From assembly GCA_035652075.1 (NCBI GenBank), contig DASREL010000151.1, forward strand, positions 1-21,190: a stretch of DNA of 21,190 nt, given 5' to 3'. This DNA is from Gp6-AA45 sp035652075 (GTDB lineage Bacteria; Acidobacteriota; Vicinamibacteria; Vicinamibacterales; CAVVIG01). Numbering within the stretch: position 1 is the stretch's first letter; each line of letters opens with the position of its first letter. Positions 6,410 through 12,938 of the stretch are shown in pieces. The position numbers and the translations under genes were made by a program. The notes below the pieces were generated by a model. The model did not search any database and had not been told where the DNA came from. It saw only the letters and a list, made by a program, of their open reading frames with translations.

Positions 6410-7426
6410 GTGAAGCCTCGGTGTCGCATCGCTCTAGTCGGTTTCGGTCACGTCGGTTCCGCCGTCGCGTACCGCCTCGCCACTCGTGATCGGATCCACG
6501 GTCTCGAACTCACGCACATCGTCGACCGTCGCGCGGCGCAGAAACGCCACGCGCACGGCGAATTGCCCGTTGCCTGGAGCGACGCGTTCGATGACGCGCT
6601 GCACAGCGACGTCGACGTCATCGTCGAAACGATCGGCGGTCTCGAGCCGGCCGCCGCCTGGATCGAATCGGCGCTGCGTGCCGGCAAGTCGGTCGTCACG
6701 GCCAACAAACAGGTGATCGCGCGTCACGGCCTCAGCCTGCAGCGGCTCGCGGCGCGGCAGGGACGTCAACTGCGGTTCGAAGCCGCGGTGGGCGGCGCGA
6801 TGCCCATCGTCCGCGCGATCGGCGAGGGGCTGTCAGGCGATCGCATTACGAGCATCACCGCCATTCTCAACGGCACGACAAACGCCGTGCTGTCGACGAT
6901 CGAGGCGACCGGGTGCACGCTGGACGCGGCGCTCGCGGATGCGCGGCTGAGAGGTTTCGCCGAAGCGGATCCCTCGGCAGACCTCGACGGTGACGACGCG
7001 GCGGCGAAGCTGGCGATCCTGTGCGGCCTCGCGTTCCACGTCGTCGTCGATCCTCGTGACATCGAGCGTCAGAGCTGCGCGGCAATTGGCGCGAGCGACT
7101 TCGAGCAGGCGGCGCGCGAGGGCCACACGATTCGTCAGATTGCGGCCGCGTCGTTCGACTATCGATCGCAGGTGCTGACCGCGGCCGTGACGCCGAAGGC
7201 CGTTCCTCGCGCGTCGATCTTCGGCAGGACGTCCGGTCCGGCAAACGCCGCGCTTATCGTGGGCGAGCATTCGGGCGAGACGGGTATCTTCGGCATCGGT
7301 GCCGGCGGCGACGCCACCGCGGTCGCCATCATCAGCGATCTCGTGGCCATCGCGCGCGACCGCGCGGCGGTGATTCCTGCTCCGCAATGGAGGACGTGTG
7401 ATCGGATTGCAGTGTCATCTCTGTAA
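6410..7426 (+). CDS. hom: Homoserine dehydrogenase (short, no ACT domain)
   Basis: A 338-aa NAD(P)-dependent enzyme converting aspartate semialdehyde to homoserine, the branch point to threonine and methionine. Rossmann GFGHVG is at 11-16, TANKQVI at 97-103, the catalytic-domain EAAVGGAMP at 124-132, NGTTN at 154-158, and the active-site stretch ADPSADLDGDDAAAK at 186-200. It ends after the catalytic domain. The roughly 100-residue C-terminal ACT domain of feedback-inhibited forms is missing, so control may rest on the riboswitch. I choose GTG 6410 rather than ATG 6398, because the ATG lies inside riboswitch helix P1 and has no ribosome binding site. The GTG follows AGGGAG after 3 nt, a spacing also seen at the starts at 3646 and 7398. 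Threonine synthase overlaps its end by 29 nt. Confidence 0.93.
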   Translation: MKPRCRIALVGFGHVGSAVAYRLATRDRIHGLELTHIVDRRAAQKRHAHGELPVAWSDAFDDALHSDVDVIVETIGGLEPAAAWIESALRAGKSVVTANKQVIARHGLSLQRLAARQGRQLRFEAAVGGAMPIVRAIGEGLSGDRITSITAILNGTTNAVLSTIEATGCTLDAALADARLRGFAEADPSADLDGDDAAAKLAILCGLAFHVVVDPRDIERQSCAAIGASDFEQAAREGHTIRQIAAASFDYRSQVLTAAVTPKAVPRASIFGRTSGPANAALIVGEHSGETGIFGIGAGGDATAVAIISDLVAIARDRAAVIPAPQWRTCDRIAVSSL

Positions 7427-8642
7427 GGCGCAGTTCCCGCCGGACGCGACGTATGTCTGCGAGAAGTGTCTCGGTCCGCTCGAGCCGATCTACGACTACG
7501 GCGCGATTCACCTGACGCGCGACGAGATCGCGGCGAGGCCGAAGAACCTGTGGCGCTATCGCGAGCTGTTGCCAATCACGGGCGCGCCGCGAACGGGGTT
7601 CAATTCCGGGTTCACGCCGCTCGTGCGCTGCGATCGGCTGGCGGAGCGGCTCGGCGTCAGCGAACTGTATATCAAGGACGATTCGGTCAACCATCCGACG
7701 CTGTCGTACAAAGATCGCGTTGTCTCGGTGGCGGCGACGCGCGCGGTGGAACTCGGATTCAGCGTCCTTGCGTGTGCGTCCACAGGCAATCTCGCGAACA
7801 GCGTGTCGGCGCACGCGGCGCGGCTCGGCATCGATTGCTGCGTCTTCATCCCCGACAGTCTCGAAGCAGGCAAGATCCTCGGGTCCGCAATCTTCAATCC
7901 GACGATCCTCGCGATCGCCGGCAACTACGACGACGTGAATCGGCTCTGCACGCAAGTCGCCGATCGTTATCGATGGGGCTTCGTCAACATCAACTTACGG
8001 TCGTATTACGCGGAAGGGGCGAAGACGCTCGGCTTCGAGATCGTCGAGCAGCTCGGATGGAAGTATCCGCAGCATCTGGTGTCGCCGGTCGCCGGCGGGA
8101 CGCTGCTGCCGCGCATCACGCGCGGCCTTCGCGAACTGCAGCGCATCGGTCTGGTGGATGGCGCGCTGCCGAAGATCCACGCGGCTCAAGCGGCGGGCTG
8201 CTCGCCGGTCATCAACGCGCTCGAGGCGGGCATCGACTATCCCGAGCCGGTGCGGCCGAGCACGATCGCGAAATCGATCGCGATCGGCAATCCGGCCGAC
8301 GGGTATCAGGTGCTGCAAAGCATTCGGTCCACCGGTGGCAGCGGCGCGGCCGTACGCGACGATCAGATCGTCGACGCGATTCGGCTGCTGGCGGAAACGG
8401 AAGGCATCTTCACCGAGCCGGCGGGCGGGACGACGCTCGCGGCGACGATTGAATTGGTTCGCCGCGGCACGATCCCACGCGACGAATCGATCGTCGTATG
8501 TGTCACCGGGAACGGCTACAAGACAGCGGAAGTGGTGGCGAATGCGCTGACGCAGCCCGTGCGTCTCAGTCGGTCGTTCAAGGATTTCGAAGCGTGGTGG
8601 AGTCTTAACGGCGCGTCGAGCTCGATACGATCGGCAGTTTGA
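7398..8642 (+). CDS. thrC: Threonine synthase
   Basis: This 414-aa PLP enzyme (fold type II) converts O-phosphohomoserine to threonine and phosphate. An N-terminal zinc ribbon carries Cys6, Cys9, Cys21 and Cys24 (CHLC and CEKC). The PLP lysine is K105 in NHPTLSYKDR, followed by the phosphate and cofactor loops STGNLANS (128-135) and GGTLLPR. Such zinc-ribbon forms are common among plant-like and bacterial threonine synthases. The GTG start follows GGAGGA (7389-7394) and lies inside the 3' end of hom, indicating coupled translation under the same SAM riboswitch. Homoserine kinase is not in this window. The last 38 nt overlap the end of the convergent htrA gene. Confidence 0.93.
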   Translation: MIGLQCHLCKAQFPPDATYVCEKCLGPLEPIYDYGAIHLTRDEIAARPKNLWRYRELLPITGAPRTGFNSGFTPLVRCDRLAERLGVSELYIKDDSVNHPTLSYKDRVVSVAATRAVELGFSVLACASTGNLANSVSAHAARLGIDCCVFIPDSLEAGKILGSAIFNPTILAIAGNYDDVNRLCTQVADRYRWGFVNINLRSYYAEGAKTLGFEIVEQLGWKYPQHLVSPVAGGTLLPRITRGLRELQRIGLVDGALPKIHAAQAAGCSPVINALEAGIDYPEPVRPSTIAKSIAIGNPADGYQVLQSIRSTGGSGAAVRDDQIVDAIRLLAETEGIFTEPAGGTTLAATIELVRRGTIPRDESIVVCVTGNGYKTAEVVANALTQPVRLSRSFKDFEAWWSLNGASSSIRSAV

Positions 8643-9804
8643 ACTCCATGGCGCGGCCGTTGCGGAGGATCTTGACCGTGGCGGTCGTCCCGACCTTCGC
8701 GTCCGCGACCATGCGTGAGAACTGCGACGGATCGTCGATCGCCTGACCGTTGAAGCCGACGATGATGTCGCCAGGGCGCAGGCCCGCTTCGTACGCCTCT
8801 GACGCGCGCGTCATGCGCGACACGAGCGCACCCTTCGTGTTCGGCGCGCCGAGTTCGCCGGCCCACTCCGGCGTCAGCTTCTCGATGCTGATCGATCCGA
8901 TCGACCCCCGCCGGACCTCGCCGTACTTCATCAGGTCGTCGACGACGTGCCGCGCGAGGTTGCTCGGCACCGCGAAGCCGATGCCCATGTAGCCGCCGCT
9001 CTGGCTGTAGATGCCGGTATTGATGCCGATCAACTCCCCGCGCGTGTTGATCAGCGCGCCGCCGGAGTTGCCAGGATTGATCGCCGCGTCCGTCTGGATG
9101 AAATCCTCGTAGTCGGCGAAGCCGAGATTCGAACGGCCGACGGCACTGATGATGCCGGCCGTGACCGTCTGGCTGAGAGAGAACGGACTGCCGACGGCCA
9201 GCACCCACTCGCCGATCTTCAGTTGCGTCGAATCACCCCACGGCACGACGGCAAGCCCAGTGAGATTCGCTTTGACGAGCGCGATGTCGGTCGCCGGATC
9301 CGCGCCGATGATGCGTCCGCGGATTTCGCGCTTGTCCGGCAGCGTGATCGTGATCTCGGTCCGCGTGACGCGTCCGCCGTTTTCGCCGATGACGTGGTTG
9401 TTCGTGACGATGTAGCCGTCGGGCGAAATGATGACGCCGGATCCGAGGCTCATCGACCGGCGATCGCGCGAGCCGAACGAGTCGTCATCGCCGAAGAAGT
9501 AGCGGAAGAACGGATCGCTCGAGAAGGGCGAGTTCGGCTGCCGGACGACTTGCAGCGACGAGATGTTGGCGACGCCTTTGACGGCTTGTGCCGCTACGCG
9601 CGTGAAGTCGGTGGTGCCGGCTGCCACAGGTGCCAGGGTGCCAGGTGCCGTGGTGCCAGGTGCGCGCTGCGCTTCTGCCGGTGCGACCGATGCGTTGGGT
9701 GCGGCAGCGGATTCGGTGGCTGTACGCATGCGGCCGGTGACGACGAGGCCGCCGACGAAGCCGGCGACGACGAGCACGAGCGAGAGCGCAACACGGCGGA
9801 ACAT
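8605..9804 (-). CDS. HtrA/DegP-family serine protease with one PDZ domain
   Basis: A 399-aa envelope quality-control protease. An N-terminal membrane anchor or uncleaved signal (residues 5-23) is followed by an Ala/Pro/Gly/Thr linker (30-66), the trypsin-like domain (about 75-285) and a single PDZ domain (about 305-395, GLRPGDIIVGFNG). The catalytic triad is intact: His137 (TNNHVIG), Asp173 (ATDIALV) and Ser247 (GNSGGAL). One PDZ and an anchor resemble DegS or the DegQ-like proteases of many non-enteric bacteria. ATG 9804 is chosen because it starts the hydrophobic anchor and lies 5 nt after the hsp20 stop codon, so the two form a stress operon. Part of the linker is encoded by a short tandem repeat (9627-9663). 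The gene's 3' end overlaps thrC. Confidence 0.93.
   Translation of the reverse strand: MFRRVALSLVLVVAGFVGGLVVTGRMRTATESAAAPNASVAPAEAQRAPGTTAPGTLAPVAAGTTDFTRVAAQAVKGVANISSLQVVRQPNSPFSSDPFFRYFFGDDDSFGSRDRRSMSLGSGVIISPDGYIVTNNHVIGENGGRVTRTEITITLPDKREIRGRIIGADPATDIALVKANLTGLAVVPWGDSTQLKIGEWVLAVGSPFSLSQTVTAGIISAVGRSNLGFADYEDFIQTDAAINPGNSGGALINTRGELIGINTGIYSQSGGYMGIGFAVPSNLARHVVDDLMKYGEVRRGSIGSISIEKLTPEWAGELGAPNTKGALVSRMTRASEAYEAGLRPGDIIVGFNGQAIDDPSQFSRMVADAKVGTTATVKILRNGRAMEFKLPIVSSSTRR
9627..9663. repeat. Tandem CAGGTGC-type repeat in the htrA linker
   Basis: Five adjacent 7-8-nt units on the plus strand: CAGGTGC, CAGGGTGC, CAGGTGC, CGTGGTGC, CAGGTGC. On the coding strand they specify APGT-type residues of the disordered linker between the membrane anchor and the protease domain. 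The unit resembles simple intergenic tandem repeats rather than an ordinary codon pattern, since unit lengths of 7 and 8 shift the frame between copies. Confidence 0.6.
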
Positions 9805-9809
9805 CGGAA

Positions 9810-10235
9810 TCAGCTGACGGTGATGCGACGCGCGGAGCGGTCGCCCGACTTCGGCAGCGTGACGGTCAGCACGCCGTCTTTGAGCTCGGCGACGATCGCC
9901 TCGACGTTGATCGCTTCGGGCAGCGTGAACGCGCGCGAGAAGCGGCCGTGTCCGCGTTCGACGCGGTGATATTGCTCGCACGCGATCTCGCGTCCTTCGT
10001 TCGCGCCGCCGCGCGCGCCGCGAATGACGATGCGCGTCTCTTCGGCGTGGATGTCGATTTGTTCGCGGCTCAAGCCGGGGAGTTCGGCGGTCAGGATGAA
10101 GGCGTCGGCGGTTTCGTACAGATCGACCGGCGGTGTCCAGCCGGGTGCATCAGTGCCGACGAGATGTCCCAGTTGTTCGTGCAGTGCGAGCAGATCGCGC
10201 AGCGGATCCCAGCGCGTAAACGCCACGATTTTCAT
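9810..10235 (-). CDS. Small heat shock protein (Hsp20/alpha-crystallin family)
   Basis: A 141-aa ATP-independent chaperone that holds unfolding proteins. The alpha-crystallin domain spans about 35-133. It starts WTPPVDLYETADAFILTAELPGL, continues with the GRFSRAFTLPEAI strand, and contains the family signature ELKDGVLTVTLPK near the C-terminus. The C-terminal extension is very short, without a clear I-x-I motif, which may affect oligomerisation. It is the first gene of a two-gene unit with htrA, pairing a holdase with an envelope protease. The start codon abuts a 9-bp inverted repeat in the 42-bp gap shared with the divergent efp gene, a plausible site for control. Confidence 0.93.
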   Translation of the reverse strand: MKIVAFTRWDPLRDLLALHEQLGHLVGTDAPGWTPPVDLYETADAFILTAELPGLSREQIDIHAEETRIVIRGARGGANEGREIACEQYHRVERGHGRFSRAFTLPEAINVEAIVAELKDGVLTVTLPKSGDRSARRITVS

Positions 10236-10255
10236 CGTAGCATATGTGCTACGAT
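10234..10255. promoter_or_regulatory. 9-bp inverted repeat in the hsp20/efp divergent gap
   Basis: ATCGTAGCA (10234-10242) and TGCTACGAT (10247-10255) are perfectly complementary around TATG. The repeat occupies half of the 42-bp gap between two divergent start codons and touches the hsp20 ATG. TACGAT on either arm could be a -10 element. It is too short for the classical CIRCE element (TTAGCACTC-N9-GAGTGCTAA), and its half-site differs, although both share AGCA-like inner bases. An operator is possible but unproven. Confidence 0.4.
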
Positions 10256-10277
10256 CGCAAGGTTCTACAGGTAGACG

Positions 10278-10844
10278 ATGGCCTATTCAGTACAAGCGAC
10301 ACGGCTGCGGAAAGGCATGTTGATCAAGGTCGGCGCCGACCTCTTCCGCATCCTCGATTTGCATCACCTCACGCCGGGCAACAAGCGGGCGCACATCCAG
10401 GTGCGCATGCGGAACATCCGGACCAGCACGCTCAACGACCACAAGTTCCGCGCGGAAGAAGACGTCGAACGTGCGGTTCTGGACGAGCGCGAGATGCAGT
10501 ACCTCTACAACGACGGCGACATGTTCTACTTCATGGACACGTCGAACTACGAGCAGATCCACATTTCCGCCGAAGCGCTCGGCGACTCGAAGGACTACTT
10601 GATGGCGGACATGACGATCCGCGTCGAGCTGTACAACGACGAGCCGGTCGGCATCGAACTGCCGCCGACGGTGGATCTCACGGTGAAAGAGACGGTGCCC
10701 GGCATCAAGGGCGCGACCGCGAGCGCGCAGATCAAGCCGGCGACGCTCGAAACCGGACTCGTCGTCAACGTCCCCTCGTTCATCAACGAGGGCGACAAGA
10801 TCCGCGTCAACACGGAAACCGGGGAATATCAGGGCCGGGTCTGA
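10278..10844 (+). CDS. efp: Translation elongation factor P
   Basis: At 188 aa this is the standard three-domain length. It binds stalled ribosomes between P and E sites and helps form peptide bonds at polyproline stretches. The KOW-like N-domain begins MAYSVQATRLRKGMLIKVG. The OB domains include DGDMFYFMDTSNYEQI and the C-terminal signature PSFINEGDKIRVNTETGEY. The loop that reaches the peptidyl-transferase centre reads LTPGNKRAHI. The position aligning with E. coli Lys34 (PGKGQ) is Asn35 here, so the EpmA-type lysylation site is absent at the tip, with Lys36 and Arg37 following. Thymidine kinase starts within its stop codon (TGATG), so the two are co-transcribed. Confidence 0.95.
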   Translation: MAYSVQATRLRKGMLIKVGADLFRILDLHHLTPGNKRAHIQVRMRNIRTSTLNDHKFRAEEDVERAVLDEREMQYLYNDGDMFYFMDTSNYEQIHISAEALGDSKDYLMADMTIRVELYNDEPVGIELPPTVDLTVKETVPGIKGATASAQIKPATLETGLVVNVPSFINEGDKIRVNTETGEYQGRV

Positions 10845-11428
10845 TGGACGTTGTCCGCAGCAAGCCGCAGCATGGGTGGATTGAAGTCGTCACCGGCAGC
10901 ATGTTCAGCGGCAAGAGCGAAGAATTGATTCGCCGGCTGCGCCGTGCGCAGATCGCCAAGCAGAAAGTCCAGATCTTCAAACCGCTCATCGACAACCGCT
11001 ACAGCGACGATCACATCGTCTCGCACAGCGACATGCGGATTGCGTCGACGAACGTCCGGAACTCGGACGAGATGCTGGCGCAGGTGGCCGACGACACGGA
11101 AGTCGTCGGCATCGACGAAGGGCAGTTCTTCGACGCGAACCTGCCGGCCGCGTGCAACACGCTCGCGGACCGCGGCAAGCGCGTCATCGTCGCCGGGCTG
11201 GATCAGGATTATCTCGGCCGTCCGTTCGAGCCGATGCCGCAGCTCCTCGCGATCGCGGAATACATCACGAAGACGCTCGCGATTTGCGTCGTGTGCGGAG
11301 ATCCCGCGAACCACACGCAGCGCCTCGTCGCGAGCAGCGACCGCGTCCTCGTCGGCGCGACCGGCATGTACGAAGCGCGCTGCCGCCACTGCTTCGATCC
11401 CCATCTCGCGTCCGTCGAAAAGACATAA
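10844..11428 (+). CDS. tdk: Thymidine kinase (type II)
   Basis: A 194-aa salvage enzyme that phosphorylates thymidine to dTMP. The P-loop GSMFSGKSEEL is at 18-28, the Walker B-like region is VVGIDEGQFFD, and the structural zinc is bound by CVVCGDP and CRHC near the C-terminus. All are typical of the TK1-like family, unlike herpesvirus-type kinases. The ATG overlaps the efp stop codon by one nt. Its own TAA stop forms the first bases of a strong palindrome (11426-11489) that may end or stabilise the transcript. Confidence 0.95.
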   Translation: MDVVRSKPQHGWIEVVTGSMFSGKSEELIRRLRRAQIAKQKVQIFKPLIDNRYSDDHIVSHSDMRIASTNVRNSDEMLAQVADDTEVVGIDEGQFFDANLPAACNTLADRGKRVIVAGLDQDYLGRPFEPMPQLLAIAEYITKTLAICVVCGDPANHTQRLVASSDRVLVGATGMYEARCRHCFDPHLASVEKT

Positions 11429-11489
11429 CCACAGAACTCACGGAACGCACGGAATCGCTGTTCCGTGGATTCCGTGGCTTCTGTGGTTA
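11426..11489. repeat. CACGGAA palindromic element (possible terminator or mRNA stabiliser)
   Basis: The arms mirror one another as blocks of 11, 7 and 7 bp separated by 2-nt mismatches. TAACCACAGAA (11426-11436) pairs with 11479-11489, CACGGAA (11439-11445) with 11470-11476, and CACGGAA (11448-11454) with 11461-11467, around a 6-nt loop. That makes 25 pairs in a 29-nt arm. The left arm includes the tdk stop codon. It shares its CACGGA/CCGTG words with the palindrome at 176-306. No U-tract follows. Confidence 0.75.
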
Positions 11490-11509
11490 AACTCGAATCC
11501 CCGATTCGC

Positions 11510-11515
11510 TACAAT
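11510..11515 (+). promoter_or_regulatory. -10 element (TACAAT) for the two-TM protein gene
   Basis: TACAAT ends 6 nt before the GTG at 11522, placing the transcription start at the start codon. A possible weak -35 lies at 11487-11492 (TTAAAC) with 17-nt spacing, at the foot of the palindrome. No Shine-Dalgarno sequence is present. Confidence 0.4.
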
Positions 11516-11521
11516 CGGCTC

Positions 11522-12055
11522 GTGACGTCGCAACGTGTTCTGACTGTGGTCCTGCTGCTGCTCGGCGCCGGATTCTTTGTGGCGAACGCGAAGCTGGTCC
11601 TCGACTACACGCGCTACCTCAAGCGCAAGAACACCGCGATCCTGATTTGGCCGTCGCCGAAGCCGCCGTATTACCAGATGGCGCTCGCGATGGGCGTGGC
11701 GCTCGGCATTCTGGTCTTCGTCAAGATCTTCGTGCTGCGCGTCCAGGCGTTCGGCGAAACGATGATGTTCGCCTACTACGCCTATCTGCTGCCGCTGAGC
11801 CGCCGGATCGGCCGTGGGTTTTACGAGGACGGCATCTGGGCCGACACCGAGTTCATTCCCTATACGGACGTGGGCGGCGTCAGCTGGCGCGAAGGGGAAC
11901 ACTACGCGACGCTCATCGTCGTCTCGCGGCTGCGCAACCTTGCACGCCGTCTCATCGTCCCCGGCGACCAATACCGCGCGGCGAAACGGGTCGTCGAGAC
12001 GAAGATTGGCGACCATCCAGCCCAGCATTCCGGCCTGCATCTGACCGACGACTGA
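11522..12055 (+). CDS. Unknown two-TM membrane protein with a C-terminal soluble domain
   Basis: I do not recognise a characterised family. The 177-aa product (from GTG 11522) has a hydrophobic segment at about 5-25 (LTVVLLLLGAGFFVANAKL), a short polar loop with IWPSPKPPYYQ, and a second segment at about 55-78 (MALAMGVALGILVFVKIFVL). It then has a roughly 90-residue soluble domain starting after SRRIGRGFYEDGIWADTEFIPYTDVGGVSW. The pattern of a 'GIW/G(L)W...F(I/V)PY..V..V.W' strand set after two TM helices resembles bacterial PH-like or DUF5673-type membrane proteins, an inference only. A longer in-frame start at 11465 lies inside the palindrome and would put charged residues before the first helix, so I prefer the GTG, which sits 6 nt after a TACAAT box. 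Confidence 0.65.
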   Translation: MTSQRVLTVVLLLLGAGFFVANAKLVLDYTRYLKRKNTAILIWPSPKPPYYQMALAMGVALGILVFVKIFVLRVQAFGETMMFAYYAYLLPLSRRIGRGFYEDGIWADTEFIPYTDVGGVSWREGEHYATLIVVSRLRNLARRLIVPGDQYRAAKRVVETKIGDHPAQHSGLHLTDD

Positions 12056-12056
12056 C

Positions 12057-12084
12057 CAGCCTCTAGCCTCCAGCCTCCAGCCCC
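12057..12084. repeat. Four 7-nt tandem repeats (NAGCCTC)
   Basis: CAGCCTC, TAGCCTC, CAGCCTC, CAGCCCC run head to tail from 12057 to 12084, filling most of the 43-nt gap between the two-TM protein gene and ku. They end directly before the GATAAT box of ku. The array is a simple-sequence tract that could vary in copy number. Confidence 0.8.
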
Positions 12085-12085
12085 C

Positions 12086-12091
12086 GATAAT
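12086..12091 (+). promoter_or_regulatory. -10 element (GATAAT) for ku
   Basis: GATAAT is followed after 7 nt by the ku ATG, predicting a leaderless or nearly leaderless message. No -35 consensus is visible, because the upstream DNA is the 7-nt repeat array. No Shine-Dalgarno sequence lies between the hexamer and the ATG. Confidence 0.4.
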
Positions 12092-12098
12092 TACACGT

Positions 12099-12938
12099 AT
12101 GGCGGCTAGAGCGACCTGGAAGGGCTTTCTGAAAATCAGCCTGGTGAACATCCCGATCAAGGTGTTCCCGGCGACCGAGTCGAGCGGATCGATCTCGTTC
12201 AACCAGCTGCACGGCGAGTGTCAGACGCGCATTCAGCAGAAACGCTGGTGCCCGCACTGCGAGCGCGAAGTGCCGAACAGCGAGATCGTCAAGGGTTACG
12301 AGTTCGAGAAGGGACGCTACGTCGTCCTGTCCGAGGACGACTTCGACAAGGTGCGGCCCGAGTCGACGCGCGTGATCGATCTCGTGCAGTTCGCCGACGA
12401 GAAATCAATCGATCCGATGTACGTCGACCGTGCGTACTATCTTGCGCCCGATGGCGGCGTCGCCGCCGACGCGTTCGCGGTCATGCGCGACGGGATGCAA
12501 GGCAAGGTGGGCGTCGGCAAGCTGGCGCTGTACGGCCGTGAGTATCTCGTTGCCGTCAAGCCGCACGGCCGCGGCATCGTGATGTACACGCTGCATCACG
12601 CCGCCGAAATCCGCAGCGTCGATGCCGTCGACGAACTCAGCTCGGTGCCGACGAACGTGAAGCCGGAGGAGATCAAGCTCGCGAAGCAGGTGATCTCGAC
12701 GTTCGAAGGGCCGTTGAACCTGTCCGACTACAAGGACGAGTACCGCGAAGGACTGCAGAAGATCATCGACGCGAAGATCGCCGGCGAAGAAGTCGTCGCG
12801 ACGACGGCCGCGGCGCCGCCGAAGGTCGTGAACTTGATGGAGGCGTTGAAGAAGAGCCTCGACGCCGTCAGCACGCAGAAGAAGAAGCCGGCGAAGGCTA
12901 CGGTCGAGAAGCCTGTCGCGAAGAAGAAGCGAGCGTAG
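12099..12938 (+). CDS. ku: Ku DNA end-binding protein (bacterial NHEJ)
   Basis: A 279-aa homodimeric Ku that encircles broken DNA ends and recruits LigD for non-homologous end joining. The N-terminus ATWKGFLKISLVNIPIKVF is the typical bacterial Ku opening. The Ku core runs to about residue 235, with CPHCEREV, FEKGRYVVLSEDDFDKV and LYGREYLVAVKPHGRGIVMYTLH. A 45-residue Lys/Ala/Pro-rich tail follows, ending in KKKPAKATVEKPVAKKKRA, like the basic tails that aid DNA binding in other bacterial Ku proteins. No LigD is encoded in the window. The gene's last 41 nt overlap the convergent unknown gene. It may be transcribed from its own GATAAT box, without a leader. Confidence 0.95.
   Translation: MAARATWKGFLKISLVNIPIKVFPATESSGSISFNQLHGECQTRIQQKRWCPHCEREVPNSEIVKGYEFEKGRYVVLSEDDFDKVRPESTRVIDLVQFADEKSIDPMYVDRAYYLAPDGGVAADAFAVMRDGMQGKVGVGKLALYGREYLVAVKPHGRGIVMYTLHHAAEIRSVDAVDELSSVPTNVKPEEIKLAKQVISTFEGPLNLSDYKDEYREGLQKIIDAKIAGEEVVATTAAAPPKVVNLMEALKKSLDAVSTQKKKPAKATVEKPVAKKKRA

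Noticed and set aside
12057..12084. CRISPR-like array
   Set aside because: Units are 7 nt with no spacers; this is a simple tandem repeat.
11438..12202. Minus-strand open frame across the two-TM protein gene and the 7-nt repeats
   Set aside because: It translates the tandem repeat and palindrome into low-complexity protein and lacks a start signal; the opposite strand has two clear membrane helices.
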